From assembly GCA_963989385.1 (NCBI GenBank), contig OZ022501.1:24188602-24252601 (forward strand): DNA of 64,000 nt, in the 5' to 3' direction. The notes under the pieces were generated by a model. The model saw nothing but the letters and a program-made list of their open reading frames with translations. It was not told the DNA's origin and did no database searches. This DNA is from Ctena decussata (lineage: Eukaryota > Mollusca > Bivalvia > Lucinida > Lucinidae). Positions 45,155 to 55,681 of the stretch are shown here, one piece after another (positions within the stretch are counted from its first letter, which is position 1; every line of letters starts with the position of its first letter). Both the position numbers and the translations under genes were made by a program.

Positions 45155-47156
45155 AGATGGCCACTTGGGACACCCTAGATCTATTTTTTTATTTAACGGC
45201 ACATTTACCGTGATCAACCTGCATAGTAAGACAAACAGGTCTGAGCAAGCAGTGTAGACCCAGGAGCAGTCTGATCTGGGTCAGCAATTTTTCCTTAATA
45301 CCTGCACATTTTGGGTACTCCATTTGTGGGTGATACAGATATGTTCAAAATGTAGGATGCTGTTATCTTAGTATTTTGGGTAATTACTGTAACTGTGTGT
45401 GACATTTTTTGTAGAACTATTATTTGTTTTTGTTGTTTTCATAGTTTGCAGGGATTAAAAAGAAAGCCTACCTACCTAAGTACTCTCCAAAAATCCTAGT
45501 TAATAGGCAACTGCAAACAAAATACATTTTATGATTGGCCTGTGGCTGAGATGGGAGGAAGGGAAAAGGGCATGAAGAAATACATATTCTATAGAATTAA
45601 ATGTCAAAAGTTATGTTTTAGCTTAAATCTCATAAAGAAAATTAGAAGGCTCATATTGAAGTTATATTAATAGAAATGATACCATAAACTGAAAAATAAA
45701 AAAAAATTATATTTCCTGATTAATTTAATCCATCTTAAATATTTGCAGCTTCTGACCAAAGCGAAGAAACTTGTAATTACTAATCAGTTATCAAGTTACT
45801 AGAGAGAAAAGCTTGATGACAGACATTAAATGATGAGTCATGACTGTAAAGGGATGCAGTTTAGTGCAGTTGAATGAGAGGTAGCCCCTTCCTGTCTATC
45901 CCCCCCCCCCCCCCAAACACACACACACACACCAACCTATTAAAAAGCATTTTCACAGAGGATTTTATTGGCCAAATATTTAGGACTTTATTATGCTAGC
46001 AAGCGTTTTTATATCATTATAAGTGCACAAAATAATGAATGTGGCATGCCCTGCTAACTGATGGACTCTGCACTTTATGTGGAATGTTGCATAATGCTGT
46101 TTGTCCTTCTACAAGTCAAGACTATGTTAGAATGAAAACAATTACACATTTCCACCATAATTGTTGCACCAGCATCAATGGGCTTCATATTAACACCTGT
46201 TGTGCCCTCTCATTAGAAGCACTTCAGCAAGAGCATAGATGGTTCTATTAATGGATCACTACAAATGTTTTTATGGCTGAATAAGACAGAATTCCCAGAA
46301 TTGCTATCATGCTCCAGCTGAGTCTTTGTATAATCATTATCATAAAACCATCACTTGTGGAACTGTCTCCAGAATTCTTTTTCTTATTATGTACATATGT
46401 TATAATTTATTTTGGCTATTTATTTATTTATACTTATAGGGAAAACACTGAAGGGCAATGTCAGACTGCATGTGAATATAATAATTTGATCAGAGATTTA
46501 TACATTTAGAATACATATATAGTACTAATTTGTTCATTTGAAAATTGTGTTAAATTTTAATATTTGATCAAAAGCAACTGTGATGAGACACCACAACATA
46601 CTGTACATTTAATGATAAAGAATAACTCCACTTTGGCTCACTAGATATTGGCCTATTATTTTTCTTGTTTAATCATGTTTATATCTTACCATTATTCAAC
46701 TTAGAGAATAGATTACCAAGTCCTGAGCCTTTGCCACATATTTAATCAAGTTTTCTGGTTTGCTGGACAGCTGTGCTTTTTATTTGTTTTGTTTTTTGTG
46801 AGTGTGACTCAGAATCATATTAGAGAACACATCACATTGAACTAAAATTTTGAGAAATTCTCCATTCTCAATGAAAAGTTAAGGTACCATTCATTATAAA
46901 TTATATAATTTTTGCATGAGATTTGCCCCTACTGATAGATTTCCATGAGTTTTTTTTGCAACAGTTAGAGCAAATCCCTCAAAAGATCACTGAGTATATA
47001 AACACACTGTGGCATTTTAATTTATGAACTAAGGGCATTGCAGAGCTGACAGCCCCCACCCCCACCTGATGAGCTAGTATTTGACACACCTGGCATTTCA
47101 TAATAAATATGTATTTTATTAAATCCCTGGTTTCTTCTTAGGAAGAATCAATAAAT
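45155..47156. other. AT-rich stretch without a recognised gene
   Basis: 'gtagacccaggagcagtctg' near 45,257 is a scrap related to the foldback/inverted-repeat families. A C/CA run occupies 45,901-45,933. Short frames have no domains. Confidence 0.35.
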
Positions 47157-47207
47157 TCTTGTTAGTTGTTTACACTCTTGAAACGGGGAAAAACAACTAA
47201 CAAGTAA
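47157..47207. repeat. Hairpin with 14-bp perfect arms
   Basis: Arms CTTGTTAGTTGTTT and AAACAACTAACAAG, loop of about 22 bases. No T-tract or transcript context supports a defined role. Confidence 0.7.
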
Positions 47208-48189
47208 ATATATATATTGTAACCCCTCATTAGAACTCCTCATTAAGGTAGTTCCACAGAGGGCCAAAACCTATGTTATAAATATGCATACTGCAATTTT
47301 AATGCTCAAAAGCTCATTTAACAGTACATATGCTGCTTCTCAATGTTGGCTGAAATTATATGGAGTGTAAAGGAGTGTATAAGTATGTATGGCCAAGTTA
47401 TTTTCTAAGCTTAAAGTTGAAACAAAATCTTCATTACTGCAATTGTCCTACCACTTTCACCATCTGACAGTGTGTCGAAATTGCTGGTAAAAATCAAATA
47501 GTACTGACCCTGATTAGACTGCTGTTTTGATAGTACAGTCTAACCCAGGTCTACACTGCACTTTTTAATCAAGGATTTTAGTCAATGAAGTTTTGCAAGT
47601 ATTTGTTATGGCTAAACATGGCTAAACATCTATTATATTTTGCTTAGTTTTTCATGTAAAAGAAAGGTTAAAAGTTGTGTGCGTGTGTGTGTGTGTAGGG
47701 GTGGGGGTTGGGGATGGAGGAAGGGTGGAGGAAGAAGGGGGGTAGAGGGGCCTTAAGTTGGGTAGGGTGATCGTGTGACTTGCAGGAGAGGCTTTGAAAT
47801 ATTGGCACGTGCAGGATTAATTGGATGGCAAAATTATTTTTTTCTAGCAGTCCCTCTGATTGTGGCCACAATGTACCGGTCTTAATAACTTATAAGCAAG
47901 TAAATGCGAAGTTTGAAACAGTTGACGCAAATCTGTAATTGCGTCACAACTGTCATAAATCGATCGATTTGTTTACAGTATGGTGTAGGCTACTGATCAG
48001 AATTCTTTTCCCAATCATTCTGAAGAAAGTACAGAAAAAATTATTGTTGTATGTTGAATTACTAGATGCGTTCCTCTTCGTGTGTCGGATTTCAGGATTC
48101 AAGAACATTTCGGTAATGTTTAAATTTACTACAGATTATTTTGCTGTCTATCGATCAGGTAAAAAATCCGCCATTAATTTGAGAAAATG
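47208..48189. other. Stretch without a recognised gene
   Basis: Contains a short (GT)n at about 47,678-47,696 followed by a G-rich strand, and a foldback-family scrap near 47,505-47,575. Confidence 0.35.
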
Positions 48190-48365
48190 AAATAGGGTAC
48201 CTAAACATTATTTTGCAAAGGAAATTGTCCCAAACACCGAATTACTTAATTTTTATAATGGAGAAAGGGCAGACACCATGGTTTTTCATGGCATATGTCC
48301 GCCGACGGGAGAAAGTCGATTTATTTTGAAAATTGCTGTTGAAGTTGGCGGATAAGAGTCGTCTT
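48190..48365. repeat. Dispersed repeat copy, paired with 44,050-44,230
   Basis: See the shared phrases given for 44,050-44,230; here the middle part differs ('gcagacaccatgg' in place of 'gactggtagttc'). Confidence 0.65.
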
Positions 48366-49981
48366 TACATGATCACGTAAAACGTTCGATTGCAGAATAT
48401 CTCGGTGTTTAGCTCTGCTCTTAAAGGCATAGAGAATTAAATTAAGATGTAAGGAATAAAACCATATCTTATTTTCGGCTTTGTGTAGCTTGATTCGCCG
48501 ACAAAGCATCACTGAAATTGCGACACGTTCGTCGATTGAATCTGAGTCTGAGAAATTTCGAACGTTATTTCGTTGCTATCTGTATAAAAATATCACTCCG
48601 CCATGGATACGCGTTCCCACCAGTAGGCCTGAATAGTGGCCCAGCGCAGGAAATCTAAAAACATTTTTCTCGAGAAAACGTTCTAACGCACTACTTTTTT
48701 AAATGGTTAGCAACCGCCACTACCCATCTTTGCACCCTATTTCTGTCGTTATTTGATGGGGAAAATGTCAAATACTGAATAAAAATCAAAGATTATAAAG
48801 ATTTCTGTCAAAAATACAGCAGACAAACAGCGGGCGATGCAACGGAGGATCGTATCTGCATGCTAAAGATAGCGGAAATTTAACAACTTGAGAGGGTTTA
48901 GAAAACTAAAAAATAGATAAAATAAGCGACGAGGTCACATTTTCTCACTAGTTCCATCAAATCGGGCATAGATTTTTCTTTCATTATGTCAATTTTGGGC
49001 AAAATCCGTGAATGGCCATTTTTTAGTTCCAAAATTAACTAACTACTTCCGGTTTCAGTTTCTCCCGGAGAGAGAAAAAATGGCCGTGATTTCTGAGTCA
49101 TCAAACTACAGTGTCTTACCCGTTTCGCTTTTAGTTCACAGTATCTGTTGTTATACCACTCAAACCTCGTGTGAAACAATCATAGGTCAACCATAGAAGC
49201 GGATGATAAAAGTTTTTATTTATTTTATCATGCTAAAAAGCATCTAATCTGAACCAGAATCAACGAAAATTCTCCAGGCAAAAGTCTTCACAGCTGACCG
49301 TTTTTGTATTACACATTTCAACATAAACATAAATGACGTCAAAATATGCTGACACGATTTAAGTTATAGTCTGTTTCACCTACATGTACTTGAAGTTATT
49401 TACAGATAAAATCGATATTTAAGTTGTTAGGCCTACTTATTTTCTACATATGTTCATGCAATGGATCACAGTTAGGGCGCGTGCAAAAGTTCACAGCATA
49501 ATTGCATTTTTCACTTTGTCGACTCTGCAAAGTTTACCGGTTACATTCATTCACACACCCACGACACCCCACCAACTTCTAGCGACCCCCCCCCCCCCTC
49601 CAACTCCCTTAGCCCACGCTGTGCCGTCTGTCAGTGTTAGAGTCCCATATCCGTACGGATGGTACTAGATCTAAATTTTAGCACGTGCTGAAGTGCAAGC
49701 AATTAAAAATACAAAAAAGTTTGTTTTTTTTTAAAAAAAGCGCTGGATCTATCACTGCCCTCTGCTTAGAACTAGAGCTCCCTCTCTGTAATAGGTGGGT
49801 TTTTGCGAGAACTTTCGATAACATCATTCGATTGTTGGTTTGCCTGTTCAAAGTCAAAACGGGCACCTGCTGGAAAACTTTGTACCAAATTCGTTAAAAT
49901 TTCGGCCATTTTCGAGTGACAGTTTAAGGAATTTCCCTGCGAAGATGGAGAAAAGTTATGATACACGAATTTGCACGTGCC

Positions 49982-49983
<2 letters not shown>
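48366..49983. other. Stretch without a recognised gene
   Basis: No domain, TIR pair or splice-bounded exon was convincing. Short frames at 49,008 and 49,450 are unrecognised. Confidence 0.35.

Positions 49984-50036
<53 letters not shown>
49984..50036. repeat. (AC)n microsatellite, 53 bp
   Basis: About 26 uninterrupted units; a His/Thr and Cys/Val frame on either strand is an artefact of it. Confidence 0.97.
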
Positions 50037-50037
<1 letters not shown>

Positions 50038-50107
50038 TTTCACATTACTGCACTCTTTAAGACACGACTGCACTTTTAAGACTCTCTCTCTTTCTCTCTG
50101 TCTCTCA

Positions 50108-50215
50108 GGAGATAAATCTAGTTTAGTGGATAATGCGCTTGACTACCAATCCAGGGGTCGCAGGTTCAACGCCCTGCTTTCCGGTAATTCGGAAGAGATT
50201 TAAAAAGAAAGAAAA
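50108..50215 (+). mobile_element. SINE fragment of the 22.2-kb type
   Basis: 'tagtttagtggataatgcgc', 'ctaccaatccaggggtcgca' and 'ggttcaacgcc', followed by a damaged body ('ccggtaattcggaagagatt'). CT-rich microsatellites flank both sides. Confidence 0.7.
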
Positions 50216-50356
50216 TAACACATAACAACAAAAATGCTCTCTCTCTCTGTCTGTCTGTCTGTCTCTCTCAGAACCACTATTTTCATAAGTCGCAAGTAGC
50301 GTCAGACATCAACCGTTTTTGTCTCTCCCGCCAGCTCCAGTAATTCAATTGTCGTA

Positions 50357-50366
50357 CCCCCCCCCC

Positions 50367-50397
<31 letters not shown>

Positions 50398-50400
50398 CAA
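50357..50400. repeat. Poly(C) followed by (AC)n
   Basis: 27 consecutive C, then about 7 AC units. The homopolymer length may be unreliable in an assembly. Confidence 0.9.
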
Positions 50401-50603
50401 AACCCCCTTCCTTTGCAAAGTGTTTTAATATGCTACACGTCCTTGGCATCCCAATATATTCATAATTAGCTCCTTTGTCAAAGATTTAAAGTGCAAGCGA
50501 GTAGTTTCGATACTGCTGGTTCGTCTTACAGGCTGCATTCAGAAGAGCCATCTCATCAGGATCTGCACTGTTTGTCGCTTCTTTATAACGTAATATACAG
50601 GAG

Positions 50604-50736
50604 TCCCAAACATGCTGACACACAACGTTGAATCGACGTTGACTCAGCGCCATATAACGATGTATAGCATGATACAGCATGATAAATTATGCTGAAGTTA
50701 AGTTAAATCACCGTTGATTCAACGTTGCTTGGTGTC
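50604..50736. mobile_element. Palindromic MITE of the GTTGAATCAA type, diverged
   Basis: 'cacaacgttgaatcgacgtt' on the left and 'cgttgattcaacgttgc' on the right, with a disturbed centre. Confidence 0.6.
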
Positions 50737-51016
50737 AATTAAATTGCGTGGCCTCGTAAATCACGCCGAAGATCCGAGTAATGGACAAGCCGTTAAGTAA
50801 GCGAAGTAGCGGCTTTAATTTTAGGCGTTTTTTTTTTTTTGTGTGTGTGTTGGTGTGAGGGGGGAGAGAAGGGAGGGGAGGGGTGAAAATACCAGACACT
50901 GAAAATACAAATCAGCGATAACACTTTTAACGTACGTGTAGACAAAGCAGGACTCATACATGAAAGTAAGCGGGGTACCGATCGACAGTATGGGGTGTTG
51001 CTGTTTCCGAAACACT

Positions 51017-51124
51017 CCCAGCGGGCACATGACGTCGAAATGACGTCATACTGACGTCGGTACGACGTCGTTACGTCGCATCGACGTCGGTATGACGTCA
51101 TTTCAACGTCATGTGCCCGCTGGG
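51017..51124. mobile_element. CRE-core palindromic MITE, 108 bp
   Basis: Starts CCCAGCGGGCACATGACGTC and ends with its inverse. It contains two perfect TGACGTCA words and further gacgtc words. Confidence 0.9.
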
Positions 51125-51198
51125 CAAAGCAGGACTCATACATGAAAGTAAGCGGGGTACCGATCGACAGTATGGGGTGTTGCTGTTTCCGAAACACT

Positions 51199-51305
51199 CC
51201 CAGCGGGCACATGACGTCGAAATGACGTCATACTGACGTCGGTACGACGTCGTTACGTCGCATCGACATCGGTATGACGTCATTTCAACGTCATGTGCCC
51301 GCTGG
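51199..51305. mobile_element. CRE-core palindromic MITE, duplicated copy
   Basis: Second copy within the 182-bp tandem duplication; the last G of the terminal CTGGG is changed. Confidence 0.9.
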
Positions 51306-51306
51306 A

Positions 51307-52080
51307 CTGCGAGTTAGCGGTTTTTTGTTCAACAAACTTTTATCTGTTTCTTGGTAATTTATGTCGATTTCTTAATCAGGACATAAAAGTAAGGTGAAAC
51401 TGTATTCTAAGGTATCGATAGCGTGCTATCATTAAAGAAGGTACTAGAGTCTCACTCCCCCATCCCTGTCCGCCCCAACCCCGCCTCTCTCTCTCTCTCT
51501 CTCTACTGTCTCAGCGCTTTTATAAGTCGGAAACAGTGCCAAACACTGTTGGCTGCTCCAATAATTCCACCAATCGCACTAACCCCTTCTCAATTTGTCA
51601 TCTTCACAGCCCATTCCCATTCTTTATTTTTTTGTACTGTACACATGTAGTAAGCTAAACTTCCACTGGCACCTTCAGGTTTCTATGCTCTACTATTATT
51701 TTCCTAGTCGGACCCACGCATACCCTAAACAGATGAGGAGAAGGCTTCGACGAGAGTATAGTCACCTATGTTTTGAGAAAAAACCTGATAGTGCTGATCC
51801 GCAACAGACTGGTCTTCGAAAAGACCACATTTAGAAGAGCAGTCTGATCAAGGTCTGCTCTGTTTACCGGTTAGACGACCCCGACTGATCACGCAAACCA
51901 TCCGAGTAATGGGTTAGCGGTTGAGTAAGGGAAGTAACGGATGATTTTTTCATTGGAGCGGAGAATACCAGGCAAAGAGGGAAAAAAATATTAAAAGTTG
52001 GAAATCTTCAGATTCTACATAAATAAATTTCCTGGCATATCTAAATGGAACTGTCACACACCAGGCTACTACGATTTCAT
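51307..52080. other. Stretch without a recognised gene
   Basis: A CT microsatellite at 51,486-51,508. A foldback-family scrap lies at about 51,785-51,880 ('gcagtctgatcaaggtctgc'). Short frames have no domain. Confidence 0.35.
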
Positions 52081-52166
52081 CCCAGCGGGCACATGACGTC
52101 GAAAAGACGTCTACTTGACGTCATCACGTCGCATCGACGTCAGTACGACGTCATGTGCCTGCTGGG
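52081..52166. mobile_element. CRE-core palindromic MITE, shortened 86-bp copy
   Basis: Ends CCCAGCGGGCACATGACGTC and GACGTCATGTGCCTGCTGGG; part of the central palindrome chain is deleted. Confidence 0.9.
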
Positions 52167-52571
52167 ATATGTTCGATCCTTTCACGAAGGAATCACAAAA
52201 GCTCTGTTCACAACAGGCTTCACAAGTGATGTGATGTATCAGATCGTAAATAACGTCCTTGAAAATATTGCCACTGAGGATTGCTGGTAAGGTCTTCGTA
52301 CGGTCAGGTAGGAGGAGAGGATGGGGGTGAGGAGGGACATGGGACTGTTCTGTTTTAGGTTTCGGTGTGACTTTGAAATTATCGTGTTACACAAAACACA
52401 TAGTTCGTATTAGATAACTTCTTGTACCAATGAGCTCCTTCGGAGGATGGTCTTGAATTTCGTTGTTCACCCGTTTTTATCACGAAAATTACAATTAAGA
52501 GACTTTACGGTAAATTGTGCGAACAGTGATTATTGAGCTCAACTTGTTCATCCGCGCAGTCTGTCCAAGTA

Positions 52572-53437
52572 TATGAGGCGCCTTTTTACTATATAAAATC
52601 AGCATTTTTGATATCACAAATTCGATTTCTTGATATCACAAAATACATTTTCGATATCACAAAATCAGCTTCATTTTGTGATATCACAAAATAGATTTTG
52701 TTCTATTTAGTGATATCCAAAAATAGATTTTGTGATATCAAAAAATAAGCTTATTTTTTATATCAATAAACGCATTTTTTGATATCACAAATTCGATTTT
52801 GTGATATCACAAAATCCATTTTGTGATATCACAAAATCAGGCTCATTATATGATATCATAAAATGTATTTTCTGATATCACAAAATAGAATTTGTGATAT
52901 CACAAAATCAATGCGATTTTGTGATATCAAAAATGGATTATGTAATATCAATAAATGTGTAGAATTTTCTATGTGAGAAATGCCTAAACGATTTTTTTTG
53001 ATATCACAAAATAGATTTCATGATATCACAATATCACTAAGATGTTATATCACATAATCAATTCTGTGATATCACAAAATCGAATATGTGATATCAATAA
53101 ATACATCTAATTTTGTGATATCATAAAATCGATTTTTGATATCACAAAATCGATTTATTGATATCACAAAATCGAATATGTTATATCATAAATCTATTTT
53201 GTGATATCAAGAAAAAAGTGATGATTTTTTATATCACAAATTCGAATTTGTGATGTCACAAATATTATTTATATCACAAATTGTTTTTTGTGATATCATA
53301 AAATATTTTGTGATATCACAAATTGCTATGTGATATCACAAATTGAATTTGTGATAACACAAAATATTCTTGGATATCACAAAATAGAATTTGTGATATC
53401 ACAACATATGGATTTTATAGTAAAATGGCGCCTCATA
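52572..53437. mobile_element. 866-bp TIR element filled with a GATATC palindrome array
   Basis: Terminal inverted repeats begin TATGAGGCGCC on both sides and continue 'ttttactata...aaaatc' for about 27 bp. The flanks are CAAGTA at 52,566-52,571 and 53,438-53,443, a candidate 6-bp duplication. The interior is an irregular array of the self-complementary word TTTGTGATATCACAAA; I count about 26 exact GATATC plus several one-base variants. Spacers of a few to 20 bases (often 'atcgatt'-like) separate the words. No frame of useful length is present. The ends and duplication make it a transposable unit, not a plain satellite. Confidence 0.85.
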
Positions 53438-53624
53438 CAAGTACATGTCAACAAAGAATCTGCATCATCGGGGTGGCCGTGGTCGGGCGATGGTGCTGGG
53501 TAATTTTCAGTGCCGGGGCGGCCTGCTAATTTGGATAATGGTAGTGTAAGGAACTACTGTTCTTGCAGTAGGTGCGGGTGGGGTTGTTCGGACGGGTTTT
53601 CTATCCTCTACCATCTCTTTTTTT

Positions 53625-54060
53625 TCTCCCTCTCTCTCCACGCTAGTCTGGCATTCAACACAGACAACGAGGCAACGTACTATAAAACACGATTGTTTTC
53701 ACATACTTCTGATATTAATGTCAAACTATCATTCTTACGGACCCGGTAGTTTGTTATTCCTCTTAGTCAGACCAGATTTTCGAAGAAATTCCGTCTAGTA
53801 TAAATGCAGTGCTTGAATAAGGTTTTTCACCAATTCGTTACCTGGTCGTCTAGCCCAAAAATTGTTTCCAAGCATTTCTTGAATATGCATATCAATTCAG
53901 TAAAACTTTTGAGTCCTATATCAAGAGTAGGGGGTCGGATGGTCCGTGAGACTATACTTCGGAAACAAACTTATCCTGATGAGCAGAACTGTACGTTGTC
54001 TTCGTCGCCTGTGTTGAATGCCAGACCGGTGTGCTCTCTGGCAAACGACTCGATATAGAC
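53625..54060. mobile_element. Two opposed fragments of the Gypsy-like LTR
   Basis: 53,641-53,750 (+ orientation) has 'ctagtctggcattcaacaca', 'gacaacgaggcaacg' and 'ttcttacggaccc'. 53,985-54,040 (- orientation) has 'cgttgtcttcgtcgcctgtg' and 'ttgaatgccagacc'. Both match parts of the LTR at 24,030-24,607. They are probably remnants of separate insertions or a rearranged copy. Confidence 0.55.
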
Positions 54061-54351
54061 AAATACTGTCTCAGTGAGCCATTATAAAACCCCAAACAAC
54101 CAACTAACCAGTTTACGTATGTACAGAAGTGCAGACTGATTTTAGTCTGAGCAATATTGCAGGCTGGTCACGAGATATCTTAAGATGACTGGGTACACGG
54201 TCATGTTTTATGCAATTTTAGAGAGAAACGACTGTAACTTCCTCTTTTCTTTCCCGGACAATGACGCCCTTTCAAACCGGGGTCAGCTTTTAAAGGAAAA
54301 TAATGGCTCAAAGAGGAGCAAATTCTTTCCTTTAAAGAATGATCGCCCATA

Positions 54352-54545
54352 TATGGATGGATGACGAAGTTTTACGGCCCTTTTTCAAGTATTTTAGTCA
54401 TACCGGACGGATACGGTAATTTAATGAAAGGCTGCGTGCAGTGGAACTCCGTTACGGTTGAACATAATTCCGCCCAAAACGAGATTTGGACCTGAATCCT
54501 AGCGCGAAAAGGCCAGCTCTTATCCCACTGCTCTCCTCCTCCAGT
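54352..54545 (-). mobile_element. tRNA-derived SINE (second family), decayed head
   Basis: 'gatggatgacgaagttttac' and 'gcccttt..caagtattttagtcatacc' match the body of the SINE at 40,147-40,345. The head region at about 54,490-54,540 is degraded. Confidence 0.6.
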
Positions 54546-55187
54546 TAAGGGGAAAGCAGAATTGGAAATGGCAGAGTTGCTTCCCCTGGAAGTGTATCCA
54601 TGTACCTTAAGTTAGCAATTAAGGCAAATGCTAAAATAAAAACCGTTCTCACGGACAGTTTCTATTCTATAAGCTCCTCTGGAGCCAATACAAAATTTGC
54701 TTTTAGGCATTGAACCCACAGCGTCAGGCAATAATGGGCGATGTCAGGTATGATCTCCCACATCGCCCTCTGGCTTATTTCCTGCAAGTGGAAGTCAGTC
54801 ACCATTTTCTTAAATGCTATTATGGACATCAGCCTATACTCACAGCAGAGGGCCACCGTTATAAACAGTGCTGGAAACGGCAAGTGGCCAGGTGGCCAAA
54901 TGCGCCTAAATTTTGTCTGGGGCCACCAAAAATCTTCAAATTATGACCTTTAGTGGCCCAAATTTACCTTTATGGCAATGATAAATGCACTGGATATATA
55001 GCTAATGGATAATTAGGGCCACAATGAAAATTTTGCCTGCTAAATTTTGGGCCACCACATTAATCTGGGGAGTGTCCAGCACCGATAACCCCATGTCTTT
55101 GGGCACTATTATTAATTTGTAAATTTCTGTAATGGATTCATCCATTTACAAAGATCGTTTTCCATAAATATGTATATTGTTATATGA
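54546..55187. other. Stretch without a recognised gene
   Basis: A 'ggccac' word recurs between 54,890 and 55,060 ('ggggccaccaaa', 'gggccaccaca') in a loose internal repetition. No gene. Confidence 0.35.
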
Positions 55188-55459
55188 TTAAGGATGACTG
55201 AATGACAAAACTTTTAGGCCCTGATATGTCTGCTCCATGTCTGAACTGCCTGCACAGGCCGCTTGACTGCCCAAATACTTGGGGTTTATGGTACTTTTAT
55301 AAAAGAAACTAAAGCCTGCTGGAAAAGTAGGGACATATTTTTTTTCCATTCTCAAATTCACATTGAATAACAAACTAAGACTAAATCTATATTCGTCTGA
55401 TTCCACTGTTCCACCATAGACCACGCTGAAAAAGATGAAATCAAGCTCAGCTAAGGTAC
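55188..55459 (-). other. Possible terminal exon of an unrecognised gene
   Basis: On the - strand, a good acceptor 'atctgtttctatacag' opens about 90 codons beginning 'GTLAELDFIFFSVVYGG' and ending '..GLKVLSFSHP' at a stop. Composition is not obviously repeat-like, but I recognise no domain, see no partner exon and no nearby AATAAA. It may be chance. Confidence 0.2.
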
Positions 55460-55681
55460 CTGTATAGAAACAGATAAAAATATTTGGTTTAAACACTATT
55501 TTATTCGTATAATAATCATATACAGTACAACAAACACAATACAAACAATACAAAATTCATACAAATGGAAGTCAGAAGAAAGTCCGGGGACTTATTTAAA
55601 TCAGTATCCAAGATTGCAATAACATAAATTTTCTACATAAAGTGATTGTCATATATGATTTATATATTGGCCTTTTTTATG

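Larger units (their letters stand above)
50943..51306. repeat. Recent 182-bp tandem duplication carrying a MITE
   Basis: Two units (50,943-51,124 and 51,125-51,306), each starting 'caaagcaggactcatacatg' and ending in a full CRE-core MITE. The units differ at very few bases by eye (for example 'gacgtcgg' versus 'gacatcgg' near the end), so the duplication is recent and post-dates the MITE insertion. Confidence 0.9.

Noticed and set aside
52590..53412. CRISPR-like array of repeated TTTGTGATATCACAAA words
   Set aside because: Spacing is irregular, spacers are short AT-rich scraps, the words are bounded by TIRs, and the surrounding DNA is animal.
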